NCBI RefSeq assembly: GCF_900094795.1
Contig: NZ_FMBC01000035.1
Span: 1-54,575 of the forward strand
DNA: 54,575 nt
Origin: Kosakonia oryziphila
GTDB taxonomy: Bacteria > Pseudomonadota > Gammaproteobacteria > Enterobacterales > Enterobacteriaceae
Reading direction: 5' to 3'
Under the pieces are notes generated by a model. The model did no database searches, was not told the DNA's origin, and saw only the letters and a program-made list of their open reading frames with translations. A program made the translations under genes and the position numbers. Every line of letters starts with the position of its first letter. The stretch's first letter is position 1. This document shows, piece after piece, positions 1-10,696 of this stretch.

Positions 1-356
1 ACTATGGACTGAACCAGTGGCAAACGCTGATGAGAGATCTGAACAGGTGGATAAGGCGCAGGTTGCGAAGTGTCCTGTGGAAACAGTGGAAAACGGGCAG
101 CAAGCGCTTCAAAGAGTTGCGCAGACGGGGAGTAAGCAAAGACCTTGCAGCGCAAACGGTAGGGAGTTGCCATAAGCAATGGCGGATAAGCTGTAGTCCG
201 GCACTGAGCATAGCACTTCCCAATCGCCTGTTCATCAGACTGGGCCTACCGGATTTATAGGCAGGCGACGATAAACATAACCGAACCGCCGTATACGGAC
301 CCGTATGTACGGTGGTGTGGGAGGAGGCTGATCGTGAGATCAGCCCCTATCCCGAT
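1..356 (+). mobile_element. 3' end of a group II intron
   Basis: The window opens inside a group II intron. Positions 3-260 encode the C-terminal end of the intron-encoded protein. They are followed by RNA that can fold as domain V (about 284-316, a hairpin with CCGTATAC-type arms and a short GACC-like loop) and domain VI (about 317-356, paired GGCTGATC/GATCAGCC arms with an unpaired A in CCCCTAT). The intron probably ends at 356 in CCCGAT, matching the usual pyrimidine-A-pyrimidine 3' end. It sits about 80 bp upstream of yihX. The class cannot be assigned from this fragment. Confidence 0.8.
3..260 (+). CDS. Group II intron reverse transcriptase/maturase, C-terminal fragment
   Basis: Partial gene, cut by the window edge. 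The visible part has the maturase-specific signature of bacterial intron-encoded proteins: WIRRRLR, then WKQWKT, then LRRRGVSKDLAAQTVGS, then an ending of the type SPALSIALPN...LGLPDL. In this family the region binds the intron RNA and helps splicing. The reverse transcriptase domain, and any endonuclease domain, would lie to the left. The stop codon at 258-260 is followed at once by the structured intron end, the normal layout when the ORF lies in domain IV. Whether the whole protein is intact cannot be judged here. Confidence 0.82.
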   Translation, partial: YGLNQWQTLMRDLNRWIRRRLRSVLWKQWKTGSKRFKELRRRGVSKDLAAQTVGSCHKQWRISCSPALSIALPNRLFIRLGLPDL

Positions 357-436
357 CCCACATGTGAGACGGCAAACTATTCAATTTCACACTTTACCGC
401 TACAGTTAACTCTCCACGGCAGGCAAGGAGAGAGAA

Positions 437-1036
437 ATGCTCTATATCTTTGATTTAGGTAATGTGATTGTCGATATCGACTTTAACCGGGTACTGGGCG
501 CCTGGAGTAATTTCAGCCGTGTGCCGCTGGCGACATTGAAGCGGAGCTTCATCATGGGCGAGGCTTTTCACCAGCATGAGCGCGGAGAGATCAGCGACGA
601 AGATTTTGCCAAAGCGCTGTGTGAAGAGATGGAAATGCCGCTGAGCTACGAGCAATTTTCTACCGGCTGGCAGGCAGTGTTTGTCGCTCTGCGTAGCGAC
701 GTTATCGAAATCATGCACAAGTTGCGCGTACAGGGGCATCGCGTGGTAGTTCTGTCAAATACCAACCGCCTGCATACCACCTACTGGCCGGAGCAATATC
801 CCGAAATCCAGGCTGCTGCCGACCATATCTATCTTTCCCAGGAAATGGGGATGCGTAAGCCCGAAGCGAGAATTTATCAGCAAGTATTATCACTCGAAGG
901 TTTTTCTGCCGACGATGCAGTCTTTTTCGATGACAATGCTGACAATATCGCCGGTGCAGAGCAACTGGGTATTACCAGTATTCTGGTGAAAGACAAAATG
1001 ACGATCCCCAATTATTTCGCGAAGCAGTTATGCTAA
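437..1036 (+). CDS. yihX: Alpha-D-glucose-1-phosphate phosphatase YihX (HAD family)
   Basis: 199 aa, full length for YihX. HAD motif I is [10 protein letters not shown] near the N-terminus (nucleophile Asp plus general acid/base Asp-type positions), motif II is the SNTNR region (about 114), and motifs III/IV are the lysine in RKPE and FFDDNADN. In E. coli the enzyme releases glucose from glucose-1-phosphate. The ATG is preceded by AAGGAGAG, a strong ribosome binding site. The stop overlaps the yihY start, so yihX-yihY-dtd-fabY looks like one transcription unit. Confidence 0.95.
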   Translation: MLYIFDLGNVIVDIDFNRVLGAWSNFSRVPLATLKRSFIMGEAFHQHERGEISDEDFAKALCEEMEMPLSYEQFSTGWQAVFVALRSDVIEIMHKLRVQGHRVVVLSNTNRLHTTYWPEQYPEIQAAADHIYLSQEMGMRKPEARIYQQVLSLEGFSADDAVFFDDNADNIAGAEQLGITSILVKDKMTIPNYFAKQLC

Positions 1037-1902
1037 AAAACGTTCGGCAGCACGCCAGACATCGCGTGCTCGCATTATGGTCATGGTTAAAACTGCTCTG
1101 GCAGCGCATCGATGAAGATCATATGACGACGTTGGCGGGGAACCTCGCTTACGTCTCTTTGCTCTCGCTGGTGCCGCTGATCGCCGTGATATTCGCGCTG
1201 TTTGCTGCATTTCCGATGTTTTCTGAAATCAGCATTCAGCTACGTCATTTTGTGTTTGCCAATTTTATCCCGGCAACTGGCGATGTGATTCAGAACTATA
1301 TTGAGCAGTTTGTGGCGAACTCCACCAGAATGACCGCTGTCGGTGCGTGCGGGCTGATCGTGACATCACTGCTGTTGATGTACTCCATTGATTCGGCGCT
1401 GAACACTATCTGGCGCAGTACGCGGATTCGCCCGCATGTGTACTCATTTGCGGTGTACTGGATGATCCTCACGCTTGGGCCGCTCCTGGCGGGCGCCAGC
1501 CTTGCCATTAGTTCCTATTTGCTGTCTCTGCGCTGGGCCAGTGAACTGAACAGTGTGATTGATGATGTGCTGCGGATTTTCCCGCTGCTTTTGTCCTGGC
1601 TCTCTTTCTGGCTGCTTTACAGCATTGTACCCACGACGCGGGTGCCTAACCGCGACGCCATTATTGGCGCCTTTGTCGCGGCTCTGTTATTCGAGTTGGG
1701 CAAGAAAGTGTTTGGCCTCTATATCACCATGTTCCCTTCCTACCAGCTTATTTATGGCGTGCTGGCTGTCATTCCGATTTTGTTCCTCTGGGTCTATTGG
1801 ACCTGGTGTATCGTCTTGCTAGGTGCAGAAATAACTGTCACTCTCGGTGAATACAGAAAACTCAAAATAGCCGCACAGCAAGAAGAAGCAGACCAACCAT
1901 GA
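1030..1902 (+). CDS. yihY: Inner membrane protein YihY (BrkB/YihY family)
   Basis: 290 aa polytopic membrane protein of the YihY/virulence factor BrkB family, once mis-described as RNase BN. The family signature [16 protein letters not shown] is near residue 36. About six hydrophobic segments follow, including [16 protein letters not shown] and a C-terminal [18 protein letters not shown]. The tail is short and acidic. The start overlaps the end of yihX by 7 bp and the stop overlaps dtd by 4 bp (ATGA), showing translational coupling. The molecular function is not established for the family. Confidence 0.95.
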   Translation: MLKNVRQHARHRVLALWSWLKLLWQRIDEDHMTTLAGNLAYVSLLSLVPLIAVIFALFAAFPMFSEISIQLRHFVFANFIPATGDVIQNYIEQFVANSTRMTAVGACGLIVTSLLLMYSIDSALNTIWRSTRIRPHVYSFAVYWMILTLGPLLAGASLAISSYLLSLRWASELNSVIDDVLRIFPLLLSWLSFWLLYSIVPTTRVPNRDAIIGAFVAALLFELGKKVFGLYITMFPSYQLIYGVLAVIPILFLWVYWTWCIVLLGAEITVTLGEYRKLKIAAQQEEADQP

Positions 1903-2336
1903 TTGCATTAATTCAACGTGTTTCCCGCGCAAGCGTTAGCGTGGCGGGCGAGGTGACGGGCGAAATTGGTCCCGGACTTTTAGTGTTGTTAGGGGTCGAA
2001 AGGGAAGACGATGAACAAAAAGCGAACCGCCTGTGCGAGCGAGTGCTGGGGTATCGCATTTTTAGTGACGCCGAAGGAAAAATGAATCTTAACGTCCAGC
2101 AGGCGGGTGGGAGCGTGCTGGTGGTGTCGCAATTTACGCTGGCAGCGGACACCGAACGCGGAATGCGTCCTGGGTTTTCCAGAGGCGCTGCGCCAGATAA
2201 AGCGGAAGCGCTGTATAACTACTTTGTCGAACGTTGCCGTAGCCAGCAGATGGAAACGCAAACCGGGCGATTCGCTGCCGATATGCAGGTTTCGCTGGTC
2301 AACGATGGTCCTGTCACATTCTGGTTGCAGATATGA
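1899..2336 (+). CDS. dtd: D-aminoacyl-tRNA deacylase
   Basis: 145 aa, the standard length. Dtd removes D-amino acids (and glycine from tRNA-Ala) wrongly loaded on tRNA, through an RNA-based mechanism in a dimer. The two diagnostic motifs are present: SQFTLAAD (about residues 77-84) and a C-terminal NDGPVTFWL, which carries the Gly-cisPro-type element of the partner subunit. The start ATG overlaps the yihY stop (ATGA) and the stop overlaps the fabY start in the same way. Confidence 0.96.
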   Translation: MIALIQRVSRASVSVAGEVTGEIGPGLLVLLGVEREDDEQKANRLCERVLGYRIFSDAEGKMNLNVQQAGGSVLVVSQFTLAADTERGMRPGFSRGAAPDKAEALYNYFVERCRSQQMETQTGRFAADMQVSLVNDGPVTFWLQI

Positions 2337-3322
2337 GCCAGCTTGCGGCGTGGCCCAGAGTCACAAGAGAGAACACCGCTATGTATCACCTCCGCGTACC
2401 ACAGACTGAAGAAGAGTTAGAGCGTTATTACCAGTTCCGCTGGGAAATGCTGCGCAAACCCCTGCATCAGCCAAAAGGTTCCGAACGCGATGCATGGGAT
2501 GCCATGGCGCATCACCAGATGGTAGTTGATGAAGAGGGCAATATGGTGGCGGTCGGCAGGCTGTATATCAACGCCGACAATGAAGCCTCAATCCGTTTTA
2601 TGGCCGTTCACCCTTCTGTGCAGGATAAAGGATTGGGCACGCTGATGGCGATGACGCTGGAATCTGTTGCCCGCCAGGAAGGGGTGAAGCGAGTGACCTG
2701 TAGCGCCCGCGAAGATGCTGTAGAGTTTTTTGCCAAGCTCGGGTTTATCAATGAAGGGGAGATCACCGCGCCGCAAACGACGCCAGTGCGCCATTTTTTG
2801 ATGATCAAACCCGTGGCCACGCTGGACGATATTCTGCATCGCGGTGACTGGTGCGGGCAGCTGCAACAAGCCTGGTACGAACATATTCCGCTGAGCGAAA
2901 AGATGGGCGTGCGTATTCAGCAGTATACCGGGCAGAAATTTATCACTACCATGCCGGAAACCGGCAACCAGAACCCGCACCATACACTATTTGCCGGCAG
3001 CCTGTTTTCGCTGGCGACGTTGACTGGCTGGGGGCTGATCTGGCTGATGCTGCGCGAACGCCATCTCGGCGGCACCATTATTCTGGCTGATGCGCATATT
3101 CGATACAGTACGCCAATTAAAGGTAAACCCAGCGCGATTGCCGATCTCGGCTCGTTAAGCGGCGATCTCGATCGCCTGGCGCGCGGGCGTAAAGCGCGCG
3201 TGCAGCTTCAGGTTGAGCTGTTTGGCGAGGGTAAACAGGGCGCAATTTTCGAAGGGATTTACATCGTACTGCCCGCGAAACCTTTTGGCCCTTATGTAGA
3301 GGGTGGCAACGAAGAAGAGTAA
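2333..3322 (+). CDS. fabY: Acetyltransferase/thioesterase FabY (YiiD)
   Basis: 329 aa, two-domain protein. Residues about 20-160 are a GNAT acetyltransferase fold, with the acetyl-CoA loop in [14 protein letters not shown] and [15 protein letters not shown]. Residues about 170-329 are a YiiD-type hot-dog thioesterase-like domain. In E. coli FabY supports an alternative start of fatty acid synthesis from malonyl-ACP. The start at 2333 overlaps the dtd stop. An internal ATG at 2381 (MYHLRVPQ) is also possible and would drop a poorly conserved leader. Confidence 0.93.
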   Translation: MSQLAAWPRVTRENTAMYHLRVPQTEEELERYYQFRWEMLRKPLHQPKGSERDAWDAMAHHQMVVDEEGNMVAVGRLYINADNEASIRFMAVHPSVQDKGLGTLMAMTLESVARQEGVKRVTCSAREDAVEFFAKLGFINEGEITAPQTTPVRHFLMIKPVATLDDILHRGDWCGQLQQAWYEHIPLSEKMGVRIQQYTGQKFITTMPETGNQNPHHTLFAGSLFSLATLTGWGLIWLMLRERHLGGTIILADAHIRYSTPIKGKPSAIADLGSLSGDLDRLARGRKARVQLQVELFGEGKQGAIFEGIYIVLPAKPFGPYVEGGNEEE

Positions 3323-3369
3323 CCGACCGCGTGCTTGTTGATGCAGGCGCGCAGTCTTATTGCTGCCAC

Positions 3370-3705
3370 TCACTGCGCGAAGAAAAACCTCGCTGTGGTG
3401 ATGCGCCCATCCTGCACTTCATAAACCGCCATATTTTCGATGACCGATTCGCCAATGCCGTAGATTTTTTCGTGATCGAACACCTTATTGCCCTATTACC
3501 GTACGCGAGAGCAGCTCCGCGCGGAGTGCCGGGTTATTCGGTGCTCGACATAGAACGCGCGTAAGGCTTCCCGCCCTTGCAGCGATGGCGATGTGGAGGG
3601 CAAACGGTAGGCGGTGAAATCTTCACTAAAGCATGCGACGAACGCTTCGATATCATGGGCATTGTACGCTGCAAACTGTTGTTCTACGGGGCTTACGACA
3701 GACAT
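3370..3705 (-). pseudogene. SnoaL/NTF2-like (nuclear transport factor 2 family) protein, frameshifted
   Basis: The N-terminal part (from 3705, MSVVSPVEQQFAAYNAHDIE...) reads as a small SnoaL-like/NTF2-fold protein up to AFYVEH (about 3540). The frame is then lost and stops near 3496. The rest of the expected protein continues in another frame: ELLSRTVIGNKVFDHEKIY, then GESVIENMAVYEVQDG and TTARFFFAQ with a stop at 3370-3372. A deletion that is not a multiple of three near 3535 explains this. The gene lies downstream of, and codirectional with, the esterase gene, and was probably its operon partner. Confidence 0.75.
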
Positions 3706-3722
3706 CGACTCTCCTTTGGGGT

Positions 3723-4643
3723 TTATGCTCTGGCCACGCGTGCGGCCACGTCTTGTATGACATCCCGTGCGCTCTGGCTGATACCGGCAAGCTGGAAAAA
3801 ACCGTGAATAACGCCGAGGTAGCGGGAACAGGTACAGGTTACGCCTTGTTCCGTCATATGCTGGTACAGCGCTTCACCTTCATCGCACAGCGGATCGAAC
3901 TCCGCCGTAATAATGTGTACTGGCGGCAGACCTGCGAAATCATCGCGCCACAGCGGGCTAACATCCGACAGCAGGCGGTCAGTGTCGCCAAGATACATTT
4001 CGTAGCCTGACAACAGCGCATCGCGGGTTATTACATAATCAGAGCCGTTAAAGGTATAGCTGTCGAAGTAGACCGTTGCATCCAGCATCGGGTAGATCAA
4101 CACCAGTTGCGCAGGTTGCCAGACTGCTGCCGCCTTCAATCGTAGCGCCGTGACCAGCGCCAGATGCCCGCCCGCGCTGTCGCCTGCTAGCGTAATTCGT
4201 TGTGAGTCAATGTTGAGGCGTTCAGCATTTTTCCATATCACCTCTGCACCCCGTAGCGCATCATCGTGCGCGGCAGGCCAGCGATGTTCCGGTGCGAGCC
4301 GATACCGTACGGCAATCACCCGACAACCGCTGTAGAACGCTAACTGGCGCAACTGTTTATCATGAGTGTCGAACCCGCCGCTGATAAAGCAGCCGCCGTG
4401 GTAATAGATTAGCGCAGGCAGTTTACCGTTGGCCTCCAGCGGTGAGAATATGCGCAGTGTCATATCGTCAAGCGTGACGTCTTCAACCTGAACGCGGGTT
4501 TCCGTTTCCCCGGCAAGCGATACGCTGGCGATATAACCCGCGCGCCGTTCATCAATACTCATGGCGCGTGCCGAGGGGCGCCCGGCGGCGATAAAGTCGC
4601 TCACTAACCCGGCAATGCCTTTTTCCAGTGCCATTCCGCTCAC
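3723..4643 (-). CDS. Alpha/beta hydrolase, hormone-sensitive-lipase/acetyl esterase type
   Basis: 306 aa carboxylesterase of the HSL (type IV) family, related to Aes. The oxyanion-hole motif is YYHGGCF (about residue 80). The nucleophile elbow is GDSAGGH (Ser about 154), the acid is in AEFDPLCDEG and the catalytic His in GVIHGF near the C-terminus, so all catalytic residues are present. No signal peptide, so probably cytoplasmic. The start may be GTG 4643 or ATG 4634. AAGGTGAGCGG in front favours the ATG. A LexA-type palindrome at 4650-4665 lies just upstream. The natural substrate is unknown. Confidence 0.85.
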   Translation of the reverse strand: MSGMALEKGIAGLVSDFIAAGRPSARAMSIDERRAGYIASVSLAGETETRVQVEDVTLDDMTLRIFSPLEANGKLPALIYYHGGCFISGGFDTHDKQLRQLAFYSGCRVIAVRYRLAPEHRWPAAHDDALRGAEVIWKNAERLNIDSQRITLAGDSAGGHLALVTALRLKAAAVWQPAQLVLIYPMLDATVYFDSYTFNGSDYVITRDALLSGYEMYLGDTDRLLSDVSPLWRDDFAGLPPVHIITAEFDPLCDEGEALYQHMTEQGVTCTCSRYLGVIHGFFQLAGISQSARDVIQDVAARVARA

Positions 4644-4649
4644 CTTAGT

Positions 4650-4665
4650 CTGTATAAATATACAG
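4650..4665 (-). promoter_or_regulatory. LexA (SOS)-type operator upstream of the esterase gene
   Basis: CTGTATAAATATACAG is a 16-bp palindrome with the canonical CTG-N10-CAG spacing and AT-rich core of an enterobacterial SOS box. It begins only 7 bp upstream of the GTG, or 16 bp upstream of the ATG, of the esterase gene, so bound LexA would cover promoter or initiation region. The remaining 4666-4935 holds no recognisable gene. It contains a 7-bp-arm hairpin (GGTAAGC/GCTTACC, about 4905-4922) behind fdhE that may end the fdo-fdhE transcript but lacks a clear T-run. Confidence 0.6.
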
Positions 4666-4935
4666 CCTTATAACCTGGTTTTTATGAAATGGGAACGGTT
4701 GATTTTGTGGAAAGCACAAATTTAGAAAGCTACTCGTAAAGCCGATTTATAGCTTTTGAACCTGCTTGTTTTTGCCGATAGCGGCGATATGTTTCGCTGC
4801 GAAATGTACTGAAATCGTTAATAGTTGCGAAAAATTTCGGTGACGAGCGTTAAATTGGGGCAGGAGCAGAATGGCAAGACTGACATGGAAACAATGGCAG
4901 GCCGGGTAAGCATAGCTTACCGCGACCTGTCAGGA

Positions 4936-5865
4936 TTATTCCCCTTCGCCCGGGAAGAGGAATGGATTGATCGAGCTACGGGCAAAACCTTCCTGCTCCA
5001 TGCGCGCATCAAGCACCAGCGAAGCTAAATCATCGGCCACCGGTTCGACATTCGGGTCTTTTTCCTGATACAGGATCTTCAGGTAAGTGCCGCAATCACC
5101 GCAGCTTTCGGCTTTAATGGCTGCCTGCTCATTATCCAGCGACCAGTAGTGCAAATCACGGGTCTGCTCACAGTTGCTACATTTAACGCGCACCACGTGC
5201 CATTCGGTTTCGCATAGATTGCAGTGCAGGTAACGTAGCCCCTGCGTTGTGCCGATATGCACCACGCTGGAAACCGGCATAGCGCCGCACACTGGGCAGA
5301 ACTGGCGCTGTTCACCATATTCAGCACGGGCTTTTCCTGGAATCAGGCTGGCCATCTGCGCCCAGTAGAGCGACAGCGCTGCCCAGATAAACGGCGATTT
5401 ATCGCTGCTCACAGTGGCGAAGTCAGCAGCAAACAGTGCGCTGGCCATCGCTTCCAGTTCCTGCGCGGAAGCCTTTTCCAGGTTCTCAATGACTGCCAGC
5501 GCCGGGCCGCTCATCTCCGGCTTCAGCTCGGCAATGAGCGAATGCAGCAATTTGTGCCAGTGCGTATCACGCGGCAGGACGTGAATATCGAGCGGCGGTT
5601 TACCCTGTTCAGCGGCTTCTTTAATGCGCGCTGTCAGGTCGATCTGCAAGGGGTGGTCGTACAGCACCACTTCCTGGGCATGGGCGATAAGCGCAGCAAA
5701 ACGCAGGTAATCACCCAGCGGGTTACTCTCTGCAAGTTCGCGCAGACGCTCTGCACGGCGGTTGTAGAGATTTTTTAGCCTGGGGAATAATAACGGCGGA
5801 ATAACTTCCGCCGTGCGTTTATCGCTCTTCTCCAGCTCATCTTGCGGGATTATGCGAATACTCAT
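4936..5865 (-). CDS. fdhE: Formate dehydrogenase accessory protein FdhE
   Basis: 309 aa. Cytoplasmic assembly factor of respiratory formate dehydrogenases that recognises the catalytic subunit. The C-terminal half carries four CxxC knuckles in order: CPVCG, CNLC, CSNC and CGDC, expected to bind iron as in rubredoxin-like folds. The start overlaps the fdoI stop by 4 bp, making fdhE the last gene of fdoGHI-fdhE as in E. coli. Confidence 0.96.
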   Translation of the reverse strand: MSIRIIPQDELEKSDKRTAEVIPPLLFPRLKNLYNRRAERLRELAESNPLGDYLRFAALIAHAQEVVLYDHPLQIDLTARIKEAAEQGKPPLDIHVLPRDTHWHKLLHSLIAELKPEMSGPALAVIENLEKASAQELEAMASALFAADFATVSSDKSPFIWAALSLYWAQMASLIPGKARAEYGEQRQFCPVCGAMPVSSVVHIGTTQGLRYLHCNLCETEWHVVRVKCSNCEQTRDLHYWSLDNEQAAIKAESCGDCGTYLKILYQEKDPNVEPVADDLASLVLDARMEQEGFARSSINPFLFPGEGE

Positions 5866-6497
5866 TCAGTCGATTTTTCCGTTGTCTTGCGAATTTCCCG
5901 GTACCAGCGCGGGTGATGTTTCTTCGCCCACGAGCTGGTGACCCAGCCTTCCACCATTGCGGTTATGGTGCCTTTAACCCACAGAGCGGCGTAAATATGC
6001 ACCATAATAACCACAATTAACGCGACTGCGGCAAATGAATGCACCATCAGCGCTAATCGGATTAGCGGGATAGGGAACGCTGGCGCGAAGTAAGGGCGCC
6101 AGATAACCACGCCGCTTACCAGTAGCAACACCAGGAAAATAATCGCCGCCCAGAACACACATTTCTGACCGAAGTTATATCGCCCGGTGTCGCCAACTTC
6201 CTCATTGACGACAATCTTACGAATATTCTTCGCCCAAAAGATATCATCCTTGTTGATGAGGTTATGGTGCCAGTAGCGGAAAAACATGATGATAAACGAC
6301 GCAAACATCACCACGCCGACGAACGGATGGAGAATGCGCGCCAACTGCGGCGTACCGAGAATCCCCATTAACCAGTTGAAAGAGGGGAAGAAAAACCCCA
6401 GTCCGCTCACCGCCGCCAGCACGAAGCAGAAGGCGGTGACCCAGTGGTTAATGCGCTCCGGTGCCGTGTAGCGCACGATGGTGTCACGTTTTTTCAT
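5862..6497 (-). CDS. fdoI: Formate dehydrogenase O, cytochrome b556 subunit
   Basis: 211 aa integral membrane subunit. It has four hydrophobic helices (about 20-40, 53-72, 115-135, 150-172), with histidines placed to bind two hemes b (for example in [15 protein letters not shown] and LMVHSFAA). It passes electrons from the FdoH iron-sulfur chain to menaquinone/ubiquinone. It overlaps both fdoH and fdhE by 4 bp, giving tight translational coupling. Confidence 0.96.
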   Translation of the reverse strand: MKKRDTIVRYTAPERINHWVTAFCFVLAAVSGLGFFFPSFNWLMGILGTPQLARILHPFVGVVMFASFIIMFFRYWHHNLINKDDIFWAKNIRKIVVNEEVGDTGRYNFGQKCVFWAAIIFLVLLLVSGVVIWRPYFAPAFPIPLIRLALMVHSFAAVALIVVIMVHIYAALWVKGTITAMVEGWVTSSWAKKHHPRWYREIRKTTEKSTE

Positions 6498-7396
6498 TTG
6501 CGCACCTCGTCTTTCTCTTTATGCAGGTTATCGTCTTCCTCTTCCGCACGGTTCGGACCGACACCGACATAGTGGAAGATGCTGGCCGCGAAGGTCGCTG
6601 CAAAGCCGACCGCCGCAAGTGGTTTCCAGATGCCTTTCCAGAACTTCACGGTTGTACTGATCTGCGGGTTTTCCGGCAGGCCGTGATACAGATTCGGCTT
6701 GTCGGCGTGGTGTAGCACGTACATCACATGTGTTCCGCCAACGCCCGTCGGATCGTACAGCCCGGCGTTATCGTAGCCTCGGGTTTTCAACTCTGCGACA
6801 CGTTCGCCAGCGAGGGTTTTCATATCCTCTTTGGAGCCAAAGTGGATAGCGCCGGTTGGACAGGTTTTCACGCATGCCGGTTCCTGGCCCACGGTGACAC
6901 GGTCGACGCACAGCGTACATTTGTAGACGCGATTGTCTTCCGGGTTCAGTCGTGGCACATCGAACGGGCAGCCCGCGATGCAGTAACCGCAGCCGATGCA
7001 CTGCTCTGACTGGAAGTCGACAATGCCGTTGGCATACTGAATGATAGCTCCTTCTGACGGGCATGCTTTCAGACAGCCAGGATCGGCGCAGTGCATGCAG
7101 CCATCTTTACGGATCAGCCACTCCAGTTTGTCGTTCTGCTCCACTTCTGAGAAGCGCATAACCGTCCAGGATTTCGCGGTCAGATCCGCCGGGTTGTCAT
7201 ACACCCCAACGTTATGTCCCACTTCATCACGGATGTCGTTCCACTCGGAACAGGCCACCTGACAGGCTTTACAGCCAATACAGGTGGTGACGTCGATAAG
7301 TTTCGCCACCTCCTGCTGGTGATCCCGCGCCTGTGGCGCGGGCGTGAAGCCGTTAGTTGCGGAACGACGGATGATGTCTTGCGATTGATAAGCCAT
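6494..7396 (-). CDS. fdoH: Formate dehydrogenase O, iron-sulfur subunit
   Basis: 300 aa. Four 4Fe-4S cluster motifs are visible: [40 protein letters not shown] and CTLCVDR...CVKTCP. A single C-terminal transmembrane helix (about 255-275) anchors it in the membrane facing the periplasm. It carries electrons from FdoG to FdoI. The gene begins 12 bp after fdoG. Confidence 0.97.
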   Translation of the reverse strand: MAYQSQDIIRRSATNGFTPAPQARDHQQEVAKLIDVTTCIGCKACQVACSEWNDIRDEVGHNVGVYDNPADLTAKSWTVMRFSEVEQNDKLEWLIRKDGCMHCADPGCLKACPSEGAIIQYANGIVDFQSEQCIGCGYCIAGCPFDVPRLNPEDNRVYKCTLCVDRVTVGQEPACVKTCPTGAIHFGSKEDMKTLAGERVAELKTRGYDNAGLYDPTGVGGTHVMYVLHHADKPNLYHGLPENPQISTTVKFWKGIWKPLAAVGFAATFAASIFHYVGVGPNRAEEEDDNLHKEKDEVRK

Positions 7397-7408
7397 AAGT
7401 CGTCTCCG

Positions 7409-10400
7409 TTACACCTTTTCCACATTCACCAGGAACGCCTTGAACTCTGGCGTTTGGGTGTTCGCATCGCCGACGAACGGCGTTAACGTATTGGCGATAA
7501 AGCCTTTCTTCGCCACACCTTCGTAACCCCAGTGAATAGGAATACCGATGGTATCGACATCTTTGCCGTTCACTTTCAGCGTGCGGATACGCTTGGTCAC
7601 CACCGCCTTGGCTTTGATATAGCCACGGTTGGAAGAGACACGAACCATATCACCCTGAACGATGCCCAATTTGCCTGCCAGCTTCTCACCGATCTCCACA
7701 AACTGTTCAGGTTGCGCGATAGCGTTAAGCAGCGCGTGCTTGGTCCAGTAGTGGAAGTGTTCGGTCAGACGGTAAGTGGTGCCGACATACGGGAATTTAT
7801 CCGCTTTACCCATGGCTTCCAGATCGTCTTTAAAGACACGGGCTGCCGGGTTGGATACGACGTTCGGGTGCAGCGGGTTCGTGCCCAGCGGCGTTTCAAA
7901 CGGTTCGTAGTGTTCCGGGAACGGCCCTTCTGCCATCTTATCAATAGCAAACAGGCGACCCATCCCTTCCGGCTGCATGATAAACGGCCCGACATCGCTA
8001 CCTGGCGCGGCAGCGCTATAGTCCGGAATATCCACGCCGCCCCACTTCGCACCGTCCCACTTCAGCAACTGACGCTTCAGATCCCACGGTTTACCCTGCG
8101 GATCGGCTGAGGCACGGTTGTAAAGAATGCGGCGGTTAAGCGGCCATGCCCACGCCCAGCCCAGCGTATTGCCAAGACCTGACGGATCGGCATTATCGCG
8201 ACGTGCCATCTGGTTGCCGTCCGGCGTCCAGCTACCGGCGAAGATCCAGCAACCGCTGGAGGTGGTGCCATCATCGCGCAGTTGGGCAAACGAGCTAAGC
8301 TGCTGGCCTTTTTTGACAATCACCGCGCCCGTCGCTGGGTCGATAATGTCTGCCAGTGCTTTACCGTTGCTCTCCATCGCCACTTCTTCCGATGCCGGTT
8401 CGTGCGGGGTGGAGTAGTTCCAGGTCATATTCAGCACCGGTTCCGGGCACGCACCACCCTCTTCGGCATACATCTTACGCAAGCGTGTAAAGATACCGGC
8501 GAGGATCTCACCATCGGTCACGGCTTCGCCTGGGCCGTCAGCGCCTTTCCAGTGCCATTGCAACCAGCGTCCAGAGTTCACGATCGAACCGTTCTCTTCG
8601 GCAAAGCAAGTTGAAGGCAGACGGAACACTTCGGTCTGGATTTTCGCCGGATCGACATCGTTCGACTCGCCGTGGTTTTGCCAGAAGGTCGAGGTTTCGG
8701 TGTTCAGCGGATCGATGGTCACCAGGAATTTCAGCTTCGACAGTGATGCCACAACCTTGTTCTTGTTCGGGAACGAGGCTACCGGGTTAAAACCCTGGCA
8801 CACATAGCCGTTCACCTTGCCTTTGTACATCATGTCGAAGTACTGCAGAACGTCGTAGCCTTTGTCCCACTTCGGCAACCAGTCAAAGCCCCAGTTATTT
8901 TCCGCTGTGGCTTTGTCGCCAAAGAAGGCTTTCATCATCGAAACAAAGAATTTCGGGTAATTACCCCAGTAGTTTACCTGGCCTTCCAGCAGCGGTTTCG
9001 GCGTGTTGGCGGCAAGATAGGTCTGGAGATTGGTCTGTTTTTCACTCGGTAGCGTCATATAGCCCGGCAGGCTTTGTGACAGCAAACCAAGGTCTGTCAG
9101 CCCCTGAATGTTGGAGTGACCGCGCAGGGCGTTTACGCCGCCGCCAGCCATCCCCATGTTCCCCAGCAGTAGCTGAATCATCGCCATGGTGCGAATGTTT
9201 TGCGCACCGACAGAGTGTTGCGTCCAGCCCAGCGCATAGAGGAACGAGGCCGTTTTATCATGTACGCTGGTTTCGGCGATGTATTCGCACACCTTCAGGA
9301 AGTCCGCTTTTGGTGTCCCGCAGATGTTTTCAACCACGTCCGGCGTATAGCGAGAAACATGCTGTTTCAGCAGGTTCCATACGCAGCGCGGATGGGTGAG
9401 CGTGGTATCGCGTTTGGCGAAACCTTTCTCATCCAGTTCGTAGTTCCAGCTGGTTTTGTCGTATTTACGTTTATCCGCGTCATAGCCGGTGAACAGGCCA
9501 TCTTCGAAACCAAAATCTTCCCGCACGATCAGGCTGGCGTTGGTATAGGCCTCGGTATATTCGCGGTTATATTTTTCGTTGGTCATCAGGTACAGCAACA
9601 CGCCTGACAGGAAGGCAATGTCAGTACCGGAACGAATCGGCGTATAGAAATCCGCAACAGAGGCGGTACGCGTAAAGCGCGGATCGATAACAATCAGCTT
9701 CGCGCCATTATGGATCTTGGCTTCCATCGCCCAGCGGAATCCCACCGGATGTGCTTCAGCCGCGTTCCCACCCATCACAATGATAAGGTTGGCGTTCTTT
9801 ATGTCGACCCAGTGGTTGGTCATCGCACCGCGACCAAATGTTGGAGCAAGACTTGCTACCGTTGGTCCGTGTCAGACACGCGCCTGGTTGTCGACGGCTA
9901 ACATGCCGAGTGCGCGGGTGAATTTTTGTGTTAAATAACCAGTTTCATTGCTGGACGCGGATGCGCACAGCATCCCGGTGCTCAGCCAGCGGTTGACGGT
10001 GGTACCTTCAGCATTCTGCGCGATAAAGTTGGCGTCGCGGTCTGCTTTAATCAGCTTCGCGATGCGGTCAAACGCATCATCCCACGTGATGCGCTGCCAT
10101 TTATCGGAGCCTGGCGCACGGTATTCCGGGTATTTCAGGCGGCTTTCCGAGTGGATGAAATCCACCAGACCTGCGCCTTTCGGGCACAGCGCGCCACGGT
10201 TTACCGGATGATCCGGGTCACCCTCTATATGAAAGATTGACGCTTTGGCGTTTTTGGCACCGTCGCCGAGGCTGTACATCAACAGCCCACAGCCGACGGA
10301 ACAATATGTGCAGGTATTACGGGTTTCACGGGTGCGCAGCAGCTTATACTGCCGTGTTTCCGCAAGCGCGATATTGGGGGCAAAACCCAATGCCGCAGCC

Positions 10401-10459
10401 GTTGTTCCTGCCATACCGCCAGCACAGATCTTAAAGAACTGCCTTCTGCTGACCTGCAT
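7409..10459 (-). CDS. fdoG: Formate dehydrogenase O, major subunit (selenoprotein)
   Basis: 1016 aa when the in-frame TGA at 9872-9874 is read as selenocysteine 196. An ordinary stop-to-stop reading splits the gene in two, but both halves match FdoG without a gap (...DNQARV-U-HGPTVASLAP...). The N-terminus has a twin-arginine signal (SRRQFFK, then a hydrophobic run to ALA) for export with FdoH. CTYCSVGCG begins the 4Fe-4S site, followed by the bis-MGD molybdenum-cofactor domains. It oxidises formate at the periplasmic face. The start is taken at ATG 10459. An in-frame ATG 21 bp upstream is less likely. Confidence 0.97.
9835..9874 (-). promoter_or_regulatory. Bacterial SECIS element of fdoG
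   Basis: Directly after the UGA codon the minus strand can fold a stem-loop whose tip is GCAAGTCTTGC, with bulged bases on the 5' side. Position (within about 40 nt downstream of UGA) and loop resemble the SelB-binding element of the E. coli fdnG/fdoG mRNAs. It recruits SelB and Sec-tRNA so that the UGA is decoded as selenocysteine. Confidence 0.8.
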
Positions 10460-10696
10460 GGTTTGCTCCTGGTTCGACATTACTCTTATCGTTTTTTCTT
10501 TGCGGTGGTTTTCGCAAAGGTTCAGAATTACTGGTAATCCCTCATTCACGGGATTAGCAACAGAGATTACCACAATATAGGTAGGTCTATTCTGGAATGA
10601 AAAATTCAGAATCGTTGCTATTCCCTTTTTCCCCAAGGGATATATGCGAAGAATACCATATTGTTGGTACGCTTGTTTGATGACGGTTAAGACAAA

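Noticed and set aside
9823..9874. fdoG looks split into two genes by a stop codon
   Set aside because: The TGA is at codon 196, the known selenocysteine position of this enzyme, with a SECIS-like hairpin after it and continuous homology on both sides. The gene is intact.
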